Numbered from the stretch's first letter, positions 1 to 6,428 are shown. The stretch: 10,549 nt of DNA from Anaerolineales bacterium (GCA_016789485.1 JAEURE010000066.1:1-10549), one strand, 5' to 3'. Program-made: numbers and translations. The notes: generated by a model not told the origin, from the letters alone.

Positions 1-1255
1 ATAGGGTCGCAACCCACGAGAAGAACTTCACGCCTGTAGGAATGGCAACCAGCAAGGTGCTGTACATGAACGGCACGCGCAGATATTCATTCATGCCTGA
101 AGTGAACATATGATGCGCCCAAACGACAAAGCCTACTAGAGCAATACCGAGGGAGGACATGGCGATCCAGCGATAACCGAACAATGGCTTGCGGGCAAAA
201 ACAGGCAACAGTTCGGAAATCACACCGAGACCGGGCAGAACGAACACGTACACCGCAGGATGTGAGTAGAACCAGAACAAATGCTGGAAGAGCACTGGGT
301 TACCACCTTTGGCAGGGTCAAAAAAGCCCATACCAAAAAGGCGCTGGAACATCACCAACTGGAAGGAAAGGCCGATCAACTGGGTTGCGGTAAGAGCAAT
401 AATTGAAGTGGCGACAGCCGCCCACACAAAAATGGGCATGCGCATGGCAGTCATGCCTTTGGCGCGCATACGAAGAACTGTAGCGATCACGTTCAATGCG
501 CCCAAAATGGAAGACCACCCTGCTGTAAACACACCAAGGAAGAACATCTGCATACCCACAGGAGCGCGCGCAGAAAGCGGCGGGTAGCCCGTCCAGCCTG
601 TGTCAAAGCCGCCGAGGACAAGGCTCATTAACAAAAGTACGGCCGCAGGGACGGCAATCCAGAACGAAAAAGCGTTCATACGTGGGAACGCCATATCCTG
701 CGCGCCAAGCAGCAACGGCACAACATAATTAATGATGCCTGAAATGCCCAAAAGAATGGACACGATCATGATCATGCCGTGCAGGGACATCAAGGTGTTA
801 TAAAGCTGCGGTCCGTTTTGACCGAATATCTGCACATCCTCAGTGAGGAATTGCAATTGGGAAGCAGCAAGTTCCGTGCGGAAGATCAAAGCAAACAGAC
901 CGCCAATGCTGATCAATGCCAGCGCGACCACTGTGTATTGAATGCCGATCACTTTATGGTCAAGGGAAACACTGAAGTATTTCTCCCAGCCAGAATATTT
1001 CTCTTCATGAACTTCAGGGGTATCGATCCCGCGCGCCCACTTGAACCAATCCGTTACCGCCCCGTTGCCGCCCAAGAAGAAAAGCACGCCGATAAAGCCG
1101 CCCAACACCCAGGCTGGCTCCGTAAAGAAAAATTTGTCAGTAACACTCAACCCCATTGCGGCGCGAATGCCGGTAATCAAACCGGCGCCCAACAAGGTGC
1201 CGATAAATTGCCAGAATAATCCTCGCGCGAAGGCAGTTGCAAAAAACTTCTTCAT
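1..1255 (-). CDS. ctaD: Cytochrome c oxidase subunit I, A2-type, C-terminus cut off by window edge
   Basis: Catalytic subunit of a proton-pumping heme-copper terminal oxidase in the cytoplasmic membrane; it reduces O2 at the heme a3/CuB centre. The frame opens at ATG 1255 on the minus strand, with GGAGGA at 1265-1270 nine bases upstream, and 418 codons are present. Visible family landmarks are LHGM with the low-spin heme ligand His159; a D-pathway-type Asp187 in GAQDMAFP; helix VI YSHPAVY with CuB ligand His332 and cross-link Tyr336; the CuB pair His381-His382; and K-pathway Lys410 in PTGVKFFSW. The glutamate of HPEVY is Ala334, and Tyr330-Ser331 precede the His, which is the known signature of A2-type oxidases. 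The heme a3 ligand region lies beyond the window. The N-terminus is about 88 residues longer than the bovine-type start (DHK at 99-101) and has two hydrophobic segments (about 14-30 and 47-64). coxB lies 20 bases upstream, so the two are cotranscribed. Confidence 0.97.
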   Translation of the reverse strand, partial: MKKFFATAFARGLFWQFIGTLLGAGLITGIRAAMGLSVTDKFFFTEPAWVLGGFIGVLFFLGGNGAVTDWFKWARGIDTPEVHEEKYSGWEKYFSVSLDHKVIGIQYTVVALALISIGGLFALIFRTELAASQLQFLTEDVQIFGQNGPQLYNTLMSLHGMIMIVSILLGISGIINYVVPLLLGAQDMAFPRMNAFSFWIAVPAAVLLLMSLVLGGFDTGWTGYPPLSARAPVGMQMFFLGVFTAGWSSILGALNVIATVLRMRAKGMTAMRMPIFVWAAVATSIIALTATQLIGLSFQLVMFQRLFGMGFFDPAKGGNPVLFQHLFWFYSHPAVYVFVLPGLGVISELLPVFARKPLFGYRWIAMSSLGIALVGFVVWAHHMFTSGMNEYLRVPFMYSTLLVAIPTGVKFFSWVATL

Positions 1256-1275
1256 TTTATTCCATCCTCCGCCTG

Positions 1276-2280
1276 TTATTTCAACGTCTTGAGATACGCA
1301 ATAATGTTCGCGATCTCTTCATCGGTCAATGCTGTATAAGGCGGCATGCTGGAAGGTGAGAAACCAGCCACTTCATGCGCCAACGGCTCGCGAATGGATT
1401 GGATGATGTAAGCATCATCCGCCACAGCAGATGTACCGTCTGCAAATTCACGCACAGAACCGTAGGTTCCCAACCACGACGGTCCTACCAATTTCGAACC
1501 ATCGATTGAGTGACAGCCGATACAACCGTTCTTCACCGTCAGCAATTGACCAATCGCCTCGGGAGTCTGAGCCGCCGCAGCAATGGCCGCCTGCTCTGCG
1601 ATCCACGCATCATAATCAACCTGCGCATCCACGATCACAGGATTTTCCATTTTGTAATGGGACATGCCGCAAAGTTCCGCGCAGCGGACTTTGTAATCAC
1701 CGATCAGCGTCGGGGTGATTCTGTACCTCGTCACGCGCCCAGGCACAACGTCCTGTTTGACGCGGAATTCAGGCACCCAGAACGAGTGAATCACATCCGA
1801 TGATTCCATCAAGAGCACAACCTGCTGATTCACGGGCAAATGCAATTCAGTCGAGACGATCCCATATTCGGGGTATTCAAAAGTCCAGGAAAATTGCTGG
1901 CCCCTCACCTTGATCTCAATTGCATTCGGGTCCACGCGGTTTGTTTCACCGAGCGAATAAGCGCCCATATAAGCAAAAGCCAACACCAGAAACAAGGGAA
2001 GCACAGTCCATGTGATCTCCAGATTGGTGTTGCCCTCAATATGTTCGCCGTCGCCGGTCTCACCCTTCCTGCGCCGAAAAACAACAAGGCTGTAAACCAG
2101 CGGCACAAAAATGAGCGCGAACAGGAATGACATCGCGACGACCTGCCAGTTCCATAACCAGTCAATCGAAACCGCCTGCGCGCTGGCCTGAACAGGCATA
2201 AGCCCTGCAGAGTCAAGACCGACGTAAGTGAGAACGGCCATGACAATGACCAATATTCCCACGATTACAAAGTGTTGCAT
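1276..2280 (-). CDS. coxB: Cytochrome c oxidase subunit II fused to cytochrome c (caa3-type)
   Basis: Electron-entry subunit of the aa3/caa3 oxidase, 334 residues. A hydrophobic N-terminus (3-22) followed by QASAQA at 31-36 looks like a cleavable signal peptide. Two membrane helices follow (about 46-68 and 92-109), and then a periplasmic cupredoxin domain. The binuclear CuA ligands are all present: His165, Cys200, Glu202 (backbone ligand), Cys204, His208 and Met211 in the CAELCGMSHYKM block. An Ala-rich linker (about 226-240) leads to a class I cytochrome c domain with heme-binding CIGCH at 253-257 and the probable axial Met312 in SMPPY. The fused cytochrome identifies a caa3-type enzyme that takes electrons without needing a separate soluble cytochrome at this step. 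AGGAG at 2290-2294 sits nine bases before the ATG. ctaD follows after 20 bases. The start is supported by both the ribosome-binding site and the signal peptide. Confidence 0.97.
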   Translation of the reverse strand: MQHFVIVGILVIVMAVLTYVGLDSAGLMPVQASAQAVSIDWLWNWQVVAMSFLFALIFVPLVYSLVVFRRRKGETGDGEHIEGNTNLEITWTVLPLFLVLAFAYMGAYSLGETNRVDPNAIEIKVRGQQFSWTFEYPEYGIVSTELHLPVNQQVVLLMESSDVIHSFWVPEFRVKQDVVPGRVTRYRITPTLIGDYKVRCAELCGMSHYKMENPVIVDAQVDYDAWIAEQAAIAAAAQTPEAIGQLLTVKNGCIGCHSIDGSKLVGPSWLGTYGSVREFADGTSAVADDAYIIQSIREPLAHEVAGFSPSSMPPYTALTDEEIANIIAYLKTLK

Positions 2281-2364
2281 ACGCTCTCTCTCCTATTTAA
2301 AAAAATCAAAAGGGAAACCACCCCAAGTTCCACTTATCCTGAAATAAGACTATTTATGTGTGAA

Positions 2365-2424
2365 TTGTCACTATTTTCACAACCTGACCAATATACCAAA
2401 TTCTTAGTCATTTGTCACTATTTT
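2365..2424. repeat. Pair of 13-base direct repeats upstream of coxB
   Basis: TTGTCACTATTTT occurs exactly at 2365-2377 and again at 2412-2424 (start-to-start 47 bases). On the transcribed minus strand it reads AAAATAGTGACAA. The upstream copy supplies the -35 hexamer of the predicted cox promoter. The downstream copy overlaps a short inverted pair GTGA-ATTG-TCAC around 2360-2371. It could be a regulator binding site or a second promoter element. I do not recognise the motif. Confidence 0.55.
2390..2418 (-). promoter_or_regulatory. Likely promoter of the coxB-ctaD operon
   Basis: Read on the minus strand, GTGACA (2418-2413, five of six matches to TTGACA) is followed by a 17-base spacer and TATATT (2395-2390). 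TGG directly before the -10 gives an extended -10 context. Transcription would begin near 2383 and leave a leader of about 100 bases before the coxB ATG. The -35 lies inside one copy of a 13-base direct repeat described separately. Spacing and match are good, but the call is by inspection only. Confidence 0.6.
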
Positions 2425-2478
2425 TTGTGGACATTGTGCGCTTCTTCTTTAACTGAAAGCTGTTCCCGTCCAACCGGC

Positions 2479-2519
2479 AAAAACAAGCCGACGATGTTTT
2501 CACAACATCATCGGCTTGT
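2479..2519 (-). terminator. Intrinsic terminator of the bcp gene
   Basis: A 16-base stem pairs 2483-2498 with 2504-2519 around a five-base loop (2499-2503). The single C/A mismatch on the plus strand is a G·U pair in the minus-strand RNA, so the hairpin is fully paired in that direction. It is followed by five U (the A run at 2479-2483, whose first base can also close the stem). It lies about 20 bases past the bcp stop and shields the cox promoter from read-through. Confidence 0.88.
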
Positions 2520-2540
2520 ACGGATTATTAAAATGAGTCT

Positions 2541-3005
2541 TTAGCCAACACCCAAATCAGCAAGCAGTTCAGTGCTATGTTCGGCCGGGCGGACGTTCTC
2601 AAAAACCCGCTTGATATTGCCTTCAGGATCTATCAAGAACGTCGTTCGCAGCACCCCTTCGTATTCCTTGCCCATGAACTTCTTGGGTCCCCACACTCCA
2701 TACAGATCACAGACCTTGTGATCGTCATCTGCAAGCAATGGAAATTGCAGCTGGAACTTCTTTTTAAACTTTACATGCGAGGCAACTGAGTCAGGGCTGA
2801 CGCCCAAAATGACAACTCCAGCCTGTTCATAGGCTGAATAATCATCACGGAAATTACAGGCTTCTTTAGTACAGCCCGGAGTATCATCCTTTGGGTAAAA
2901 ATACAGAACCACGTTCCTTCCGCGATAATCGGAAAGTTTACGGGACACATTGGTATCATCCAGCATTTCAAAATCAGGGGCTGGAATTCCAGCGGGAATC
3001 GGCAT
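2541..3005 (-). CDS. bcp: Thiol peroxidase of the Bcp/PrxQ peroxiredoxin family
   Basis: Cytoplasmic peroxiredoxin that reduces H2O2 and organic hydroperoxides, recycled by thioredoxin. The 154 residues match the usual size of Bcp. The thioredoxin fold begins at APDFEM (9-14). The active site PKDDTPGCTKEAC carries the peroxidatic Cys45 and, five residues on, the resolving Cys50 typical of the atypical 2-Cys Bcp class. A conserved Arg120 in LRTTFLID lies in the expected late position. AGGAGA at 3015-3020 sits nine bases before the ATG and fixes the start. The gene is transcribed alone: its own promoter lies upstream and a strong terminator follows. Proximity to the respiratory oxidase is compatible with a role against respiratory peroxide, but that link is inference. 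Confidence 0.96.
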   Translation of the reverse strand: MPIPAGIPAPDFEMLDDTNVSRKLSDYRGRNVVLYFYPKDDTPGCTKEACNFRDDYSAYEQAGVVILGVSPDSVASHVKFKKKFQLQFPLLADDDHKVCDLYGVWGPKKFMGKEYEGVLRTTFLIDPEGNIKRVFENVRPAEHSTELLADLGVG

Positions 3006-3078
3006 GACAGGGTCTCTCCTTTTGAAAAGTATATGTAGTGCGCTCCCTCTTCGACGGAGGTGTTGCGGCTCATCTTAC

Positions 3079-3108
3079 GTTATACTGCCTTGCAACTAAA
3101 GAAATCAA
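3079..3108 (-). promoter_or_regulatory. Candidate promoter of bcp
   Basis: On the minus strand TTGATT (3108-3103) is followed after 18 bases by TATAAC (3084-3079). The predicted start is near 3072, giving a leader of about 67 bases before the bcp ATG. It is arranged back-to-back with the tRNA-Leu promoter. Called by consensus match only. Confidence 0.5.
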
Positions 3109-3127
3109 CCGTCCAAAATTTTAAAAA

Positions 3128-3159
3128 TTGCACAAATTAGGCATACCATACGGTATAAT
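3128..3159 (+). promoter_or_regulatory. Candidate promoter of tRNA-Leu and tig
   Basis: A perfect TATAAT sits at 3154-3159, about 33 bases before the tRNA. The best -35-like hexamer, TTGCAC at 3128-3133, is 20 bases upstream, which is longer than ideal; no good hexamer exists at 17. The octamer GCATACCA occurs on both sides of the -10 (3141-3148 and 3173-3180, 32 bases apart). The -10 is convincing and the -35 uncertain. Confidence 0.5.
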
Positions 3160-3191
3160 TCGGCGGCTTATTGCATACCAAATCAAAAACT

Positions 3192-3273
3192 GGGGATGTG
3201 CTGGAATTGGCAGACAGGCATGACTTAGGATCATGTGCCGCAAGGCGTGTGGGTTCAACTCCCACCATCCTCA
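3192..3273 (+). tRNA. tRNA-Leu (anticodon UAG)
   Basis: An 82-base class II tRNA. The acceptor stem pairs 3192-3198 with 3266-3272 (one G·U), and the discriminator is A3273. The anticodon stem is 3219-3223 with 3231-3235 around loop CTTAGGA, giving anticodon TAG at 3226-3228, which reads CUN leucine codons. A 13-base variable arm (3236-3248) is as expected for leucine. The T stem GTGGG/CCCAC (3249-3253, 3261-3265) encloses TTCAACT. The 3' CCA is not encoded. The gene lies only 60 bases before the tig start with no terminator between, so tRNA and tig probably share a transcript. Confidence 0.97.
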
Positions 3274-3290
3274 CTGATAACAAAAAATTT

Positions 3291-3323
3291 AGACCGTAAA
3301 GGTCTGCGAGACCTGAATGGTCT
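3291..3323 (+). promoter_or_regulatory. Nested hairpins in the tig leader
   Basis: Four five-base arms alternate: AGACC 3291-3295, GGTCT 3301-3305, AGACC 3309-3313, GGTCT 3319-3323. Arms 1:2 and 3:4 can form two tandem hairpins with five-base loops. Alternatively arms 2:3 form a hairpin (six pairs, 3300-3305 with 3309-3314, loop GCG) with 1:4 as an outer stem. The last arm touches the ribosome-binding site GGAGG at 3324. A regulatory role in tig translation or tRNA processing is inference. Confidence 0.45.
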
Positions 3324-3328
3324 GGAGG
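3324..3328 (+). promoter_or_regulatory. Ribosome-binding site that sets the TTG start of tig
   Basis: GGAGG lies five bases before TTG at 3334. The only in-frame ATG upstream (3235) falls inside the tRNA-Leu anticodon stem, and the ATG at 3317 is out of frame, so TTG is the credible start. Confidence 0.8.
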
Positions 3329-3333
3329 AAACT

Positions 3334-4725
3334 TTGAACATCGAAAAACAATACCAGGAAGACCACTCCGTCAAACTGATCGTGGAAGTGGATCAGGACA
3401 AAATGGCGACCTACAAACGCCGCGCGGCGACGAAAATCTCGTCACGCGGGAACATCCCCGGCTTTCGCCCCGGCAAAGCTCCGTATGATGTTGTTGTCCG
3501 CACTTATGGTGAAGGTGCAATCACCGAGCAGGCCGTTGACTTGTTCATCGACATGGAGTATTCCAACATCCTCAAGGAAGCGGATATAAACCCCGGCGCG
3601 GCAGGTTCTCTTGAATCGATTGACAGCCTTGAACCGCCCAAGTTCACCTTCCGGGTGCCGCTGGCTCCCGAAGTAGACCTTGGCGATTACCACGCGGTGC
3701 GTCTGTCCTATGAATGGAAAGCCCCGGAACAAAAAGATGTGGACGCCGCCCTTGAAGATATGCGCCAGATGTACGCTACTACGGAAAATGTGGAACGCGC
3801 CATTGAAATCGGTGACTACGTTTTGGCGGACGTGAAATCAGAAACTACCGAGTTGAACCGCACGGGTTTCGCCACCTTTGTCCGCAAGGAAGATCGAGAT
3901 ACCGAATGGCCTTACAACGGTTTCGCAAAGGAACTCGTCGGGCTGAAGGCAGGCGAAAGCAAAACTGTCAAACACGATTTCCCGGCAGATTGGGAAGTGG
4001 AAGAATTAAAAGGCAAAAGTGTTGAGATCGAAGTCACAGTCAAGACCGTTCGCGGCGTGACCCTTCCAGATATCAACGACGAATTTGCCAAAATGACCGG
4101 TGCCGGCGAAACTGTGGACGCATTGATGGAAGCCGTGAAGAAGGATGTAGAAGCACGTTCGCAGGCTGAATACGATGACAAATACTTCGTCGAATTGATC
4201 GAAAAGATTAAGGAAGGCGCAGTTATCAAATACCACGAACATACCGTTGAACACGAAGGCGAGCACGTGCTTTCGGATTTGACCAACCGTCTGGCCCAGC
4301 AGGGTATGGATTTGGAAACCTATTTCAAGGTCCGCAGTACCACCCGCGAGCAGTTCATCGAAGATGAAGTAAAGCCGGTTGCCAAGAAGCGCCTTGAACG
4401 CGGCCTGCTCCTGGACGAAGTTGTCCGCAGGGAAAAAATTCAACTGGACAACGAAGCCCTGGATGCTGAATACAACAACACTATTAACAGCCTCGCCATG
4501 CAAGGCATGGACTTCAGTAAAGTCCGCGGCGGGCGCAAAGGCCAGAAGCAATTGAGCGAAGCCATTGCCATGGAATCCGCAAGCCGCGTGATGACCCGCA
4601 AGGCACTAGACATGATCAAGTCGATTGCGATGGGTGAATACAAACCTGTTGAAGAAGCAAAAGCCGAAGAAACGAAGGAAGAAGTCGCCCCCGCAGAAGA
4701 TGAGCAGGAAAAGGCATCAGAGTAA
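3334..4725 (+). CDS. tig: Trigger factor, ribosome-associated chaperone / peptidyl-prolyl isomerase
   Basis: Binds the ribosome at the exit tunnel and shields and folds nascent proteins. Counted from the TTG start it has 463 residues, slightly above the common length of about 430-450. The N-terminal ribosome-binding domain (about 1-115) carries the signature GFRPGKAP at 43-50. The FKBP-like isomerase domain spans about 157-240 (GDYVLADV, GFAKELVGLKAGES, DFPADW, LKGKSVEIEV). The SurA-like C-terminal chaperone arms follow, beginning with LPDINDEFAK near 244-253 and running to about 430. A Glu/Ala/Lys-rich acidic tail (about 438-463) accounts for the extra length. The gene follows tRNA-Leu with no terminator and precedes clpP, the common chaperone-protease neighbourhood. 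Confidence 0.97.
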   Translation: MNIEKQYQEDHSVKLIVEVDQDKMATYKRRAATKISSRGNIPGFRPGKAPYDVVVRTYGEGAITEQAVDLFIDMEYSNILKEADINPGAAGSLESIDSLEPPKFTFRVPLAPEVDLGDYHAVRLSYEWKAPEQKDVDAALEDMRQMYATTENVERAIEIGDYVLADVKSETTELNRTGFATFVRKEDRDTEWPYNGFAKELVGLKAGESKTVKHDFPADWEVEELKGKSVEIEVTVKTVRGVTLPDINDEFAKMTGAGETVDALMEAVKKDVEARSQAEYDDKYFVELIEKIKEGAVIKYHEHTVEHEGEHVLSDLTNRLAQQGMDLETYFKVRSTTREQFIEDEVKPVAKKRLERGLLLDEVVRREKIQLDNEALDAEYNNTINSLAMQGMDFSKVRGGRKGQKQLSEAIAMESASRVMTRKALDMIKSIAMGEYKPVEEAKAEETKEEVAPAEDEQEKASE

Positions 4726-4774
4726 GTAATGCTTCTTATTGCAGGCAAGTAATAGATTAAGAGAGAAGCGAATT

Positions 4775-4807
4775 GCATTGGTGTCTCGAAATTCGAGACA
4801 CCAATGC
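4775..4807. repeat. Perfect 33-base palindrome between tig and clpP
   Basis: The 16-base arms 4775-4790 and 4792-4807 are exact reverse complements around one central A. Folded as RNA it gives a stem of 14 or more pairs in either direction. No run of T follows on either strand, so it is not a standard intrinsic terminator. It starts 49 bases past the tig stop and ends 77 bases before the clpP ATG. It may be a transcript-processing or stability hairpin, a U-less terminator, a protein-binding site, or one copy of a dispersed repeat. Confidence 0.75.
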
Positions 4808-4842
4808 CATTACATCACCTATCAAATTTTAATAAAAATCCA

Positions 4843-4855
4843 ACACAAATTGTGT
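4843..4855. repeat. Short inverted repeat upstream of clpP
   Basis: ACACAA-A-TTGTGT is a perfect six-base inverted repeat 17 bases before the clpP ribosome-binding site. It could be an operator, but it does not resemble the CtsR or CIRCE heat-shock operators I know. A clpP promoter probably lies in this A/T-rich stretch, but I cannot place one with confidence. Confidence 0.3.
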
Positions 4856-4884
4856 ACCATTGTCCCAACTTAAAGGAGACAAAC

Positions 4885-5496
4885 ATGATCCCTGACTTCA
4901 AAAATGTAGTTCCAATGGTCGTTGAAAACACAGGCCGCGGCGAGCGTGCTTATGATATTTATTCACTGTTGTTGCGCAACAACATTATCTTCCTCGGCAC
5001 GCCGATTGACGACCAGGTTGCAAATGTGATCGTTGCTCAATTATTGTTCCTCAACCACGAAGATCCTGAGAAGGAAATTCGCATGTATATCAATTCCCCC
5101 GGCGGACAGATTTACGCGGGCCTTGCGATCTACGACACGATGCAGATTATCTCAAACCCGATCAGCACTGTCGCTGTGGGTGTCACCGCTTCCTTCGGGA
5201 CCGTGTTGTTGACTGCCGGCACGAAGGGCCGACGCTACGCCTTGCCACATGCCACCGTCCACATGCACCAGCCTCTCGGCGGAGCACAAGGCCAGGCTAC
5301 GGATATCGAAATCCAAGCCAAGCAGATTTTGCGCTTGAAGTCTCTGCTCAACGGTGTGATGGCAAAGCACACAGGCCAGCCGCTTGAAGTGATCGAGCGC
5401 GACCTTGACCGTGATTACTATCTTGACGCCCAGCAAGCCGTGGACTATGGCTTGGTGGATCAAGTGATTGAAATGCCGGAGAAAGTTCTGAAGTAG
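4885..5496 (+). CDS. clpP: ATP-dependent Clp protease proteolytic subunit
   Basis: Serine protease that forms the double-ring chamber and degrades proteins fed by ClpX, ClpA or ClpC. The ATG at 4885 is preceded by AAAGGAG (4872-4878) at six bases, giving 203 residues, the usual length. An in-frame ATG at 4804 would start inside the palindrome and has no such site, so it is rejected. The catalytic triad is visible: Ser103 in TASFGT, His128 in MHQPLGG and Asp177 in DLDRDYY. The oxyanion-hole glycines are in NSPGG at 70-74. The nucleophile motif reads ASFG where most ClpP have ASMG, a mild substitution. tig lies upstream; clpX, which often follows, is absent, and the gene is closed by a hairpin. 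Confidence 0.97.
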   Translation: MIPDFKNVVPMVVENTGRGERAYDIYSLLLRNNIIFLGTPIDDQVANVIVAQLLFLNHEDPEKEIRMYINSPGGQIYAGLAIYDTMQIISNPISTVAVGVTASFGTVLLTAGTKGRRYALPHATVHMHQPLGGAQGQATDIEIQAKQILRLKSLLNGVMAKHTGQPLEVIERDLDRDYYLDAQQAVDYGLVDQVIEMPEKVLK

Positions 5497-5517
5497 TATT
5501 TAGCTGGTAATTATTAC

Positions 5518-5547
5518 AAGACCCCGGAGATTTCTCTCCGGGGTCTT
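5518..5547 (+). terminator. Intrinsic-type terminator after clpP
   Basis: A 13-pair stem (5518-5530 with 5535-5547), with seven G/C pairs in a row at 5522-5527 and nearby, closes on the tetraloop TTTC. It starts 22 bases past the clpP stop. The downstream tail GCGTTTA is only modestly U-rich, so efficiency is uncertain, but the position and strength of the stem make it a credible terminator. Confidence 0.8.
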
Positions 5548-5552
5548 GCGTT

Positions 5553-5558
5553 TATAAT
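5553..5558 (+). promoter_or_regulatory. Possible -10 element for the HAD gene
   Basis: A perfect TATAAT lies just after the clpP terminator, about 91 bases before the ATG at 5649. There is no recognisable -35 and no extended -10. This is the best candidate for independent transcription of the phosphatase gene, but it is weak. Confidence 0.25.
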
Positions 5559-5648
5559 GAAGAACTGAAAATGTACTTCGTAATGCGCAACGCGTAAATC
5601 CAAAACTTGTACAGAGTTTACCGAAGTATCGAAAATCGTAAATTAAAA

Positions 5649-6428
5649 ATGATTCCTTCAAACATCAAAGCCCTTATCCTCGACATGGACGGTGTGATCT
5701 GGAAAGGCGATGCGCCGATCGGAGACTTGCCCGCCACATTCAAAAGAATCCGCGAGCGCGGATTGAAATTTGTCTTTGCTACAAATAACGGGACAAAGAC
5801 ACCCGAAGAATACCAAAAGCGGTTAGCTGAATTTGGAGTGGAAATATCCCCTGAACAAGTGGTGACATCCGCGCTGGGTATTGCCTTTATGCTTGCACAA
5901 AAATTTCCGCGCGGGACAAAAATCTTCATGATCGGCGAAGACGGCATCCGCGTGGCGCTGGAAGAAAAGGGATTTGAAATCCTCTCAACTGAAAATGCCC
6001 CCGTAGCGCAGGCAGTCGTCATGGGCATTGACCGCAGTATCAGCTTCCAGAAGGTAGCCGAAGCGACTTTGCTGGTTAGGGCGGGCATTCCGTTCTACAC
6101 AACCAATACAGACAGAACCTTTCCTACTCCACGAGGGGAAATCCCCGGTTCTGGTTCGTGGCTTTCGGTCATCACATCCGCTACAGGCGTAGAGCCGATC
6201 GTGGCAGGTAAACCGTTCCCCTATTTGATGGAATTAGCCCTCGAAAAATTGGGGACAAAAAAAGAAGAGACTCTCGTGGTCGGCGACAGGCTGGAGACGG
6301 ATATCGCCGCAGGTCAATCCGTGGGATGCCTCACTGCGTTTGTTTTGAGCGGAGTTTCCAAACTGGAAGAAGCAAAAGATTGGAATCCGAACATCATTGC
6401 TGACAGTTTGGCTGCGCTGGTGGCATAA
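5649..6428 (+). CDS. HAD-superfamily hydrolase, subclass IIA (NagD-like phosphatase)
   Basis: Probable cytoplasmic phosphatase of the NagD/p-nitrophenyl-phosphatase group, acting on small phosphorylated metabolites; the actual substrate cannot be read from sequence. The 259 residues fit the family (about 250-270). All four HAD motifs are seen: motif I DMDGV with nucleophile Asp12 and acid/base Asp14; motif II TNNGT at 45-49; motif III Lys188 in GKPFP; motif IV GDRLETD with Asp213 and Asp218 for Mg2+. The subclass IIA cap lies between motifs II and III (about 55-185). I chose ATG 5649 because the fold starts a few residues later. The TTG at 5607 would add 14 residues with no family resemblance. 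No clear ribosome-binding site precedes either. The stop codon abuts a shared terminator. Confidence 0.93.
   Translation: MIPSNIKALILDMDGVIWKGDAPIGDLPATFKRIRERGLKFVFATNNGTKTPEEYQKRLAEFGVEISPEQVVTSALGIAFMLAQKFPRGTKIFMIGEDGIRVALEEKGFEILSTENAPVAQAVVMGIDRSISFQKVAEATLLVRAGIPFYTTNTDRTFPTPRGEIPGSGSWLSVITSATGVEPIVAGKPFPYLMELALEKLGTKKEETLVVGDRLETDIAAGQSVGCLTAFVLSGVSKLEEAKDWNPNIIADSLAALVA

Noticed and set aside
779..1219. 146-codon plus-strand open frame
   Set aside because: It is antisense to ctaD, whose frame shows conserved oxidase motifs; no ribosome-binding site or family resemblance.
2360..2371. CRP/FNR-type site at GTGAATTGTCAC
   Set aside because: The half-sites are four bases apart instead of six for CRP and do not match the FNR box, so no regulator is named.
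2771..3073. 100-codon minus-strand frame overlapping bcp
   Set aside because: Overlaps bcp in another frame; the Bcp frame has the catalytic cysteines and the ribosome-binding site.
3235..3333. N-terminal extension of trigger factor from ATG 3235
   Set aside because: The ATG is inside the anticodon arm of tRNA-Leu, and the 33 extra residues are translated tRNA and leader. TTG 3334 has GGAGG at the right distance and the family N-terminus.
4006..4551. 181-codon minus-strand open frame inside tig
   Set aside because: It mirrors the codon bias of the trigger-factor gene, has no recognisable domain, and lies wholly within a confident gene.
4843..4855. CtsR or CIRCE heat-shock operator for clpP
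   Set aside because: The inverted repeat ACACAA-A-TTGTGT does not match either known operator, so only an unassigned short repeat is claimed.
4804..4884. Longer clpP starting at ATG 4804
   Set aside because: It starts within the right arm of the palindrome, has no ribosome-binding site, and adds 27 residues foreign to ClpP; ATG 4885 has AAAGGAG.
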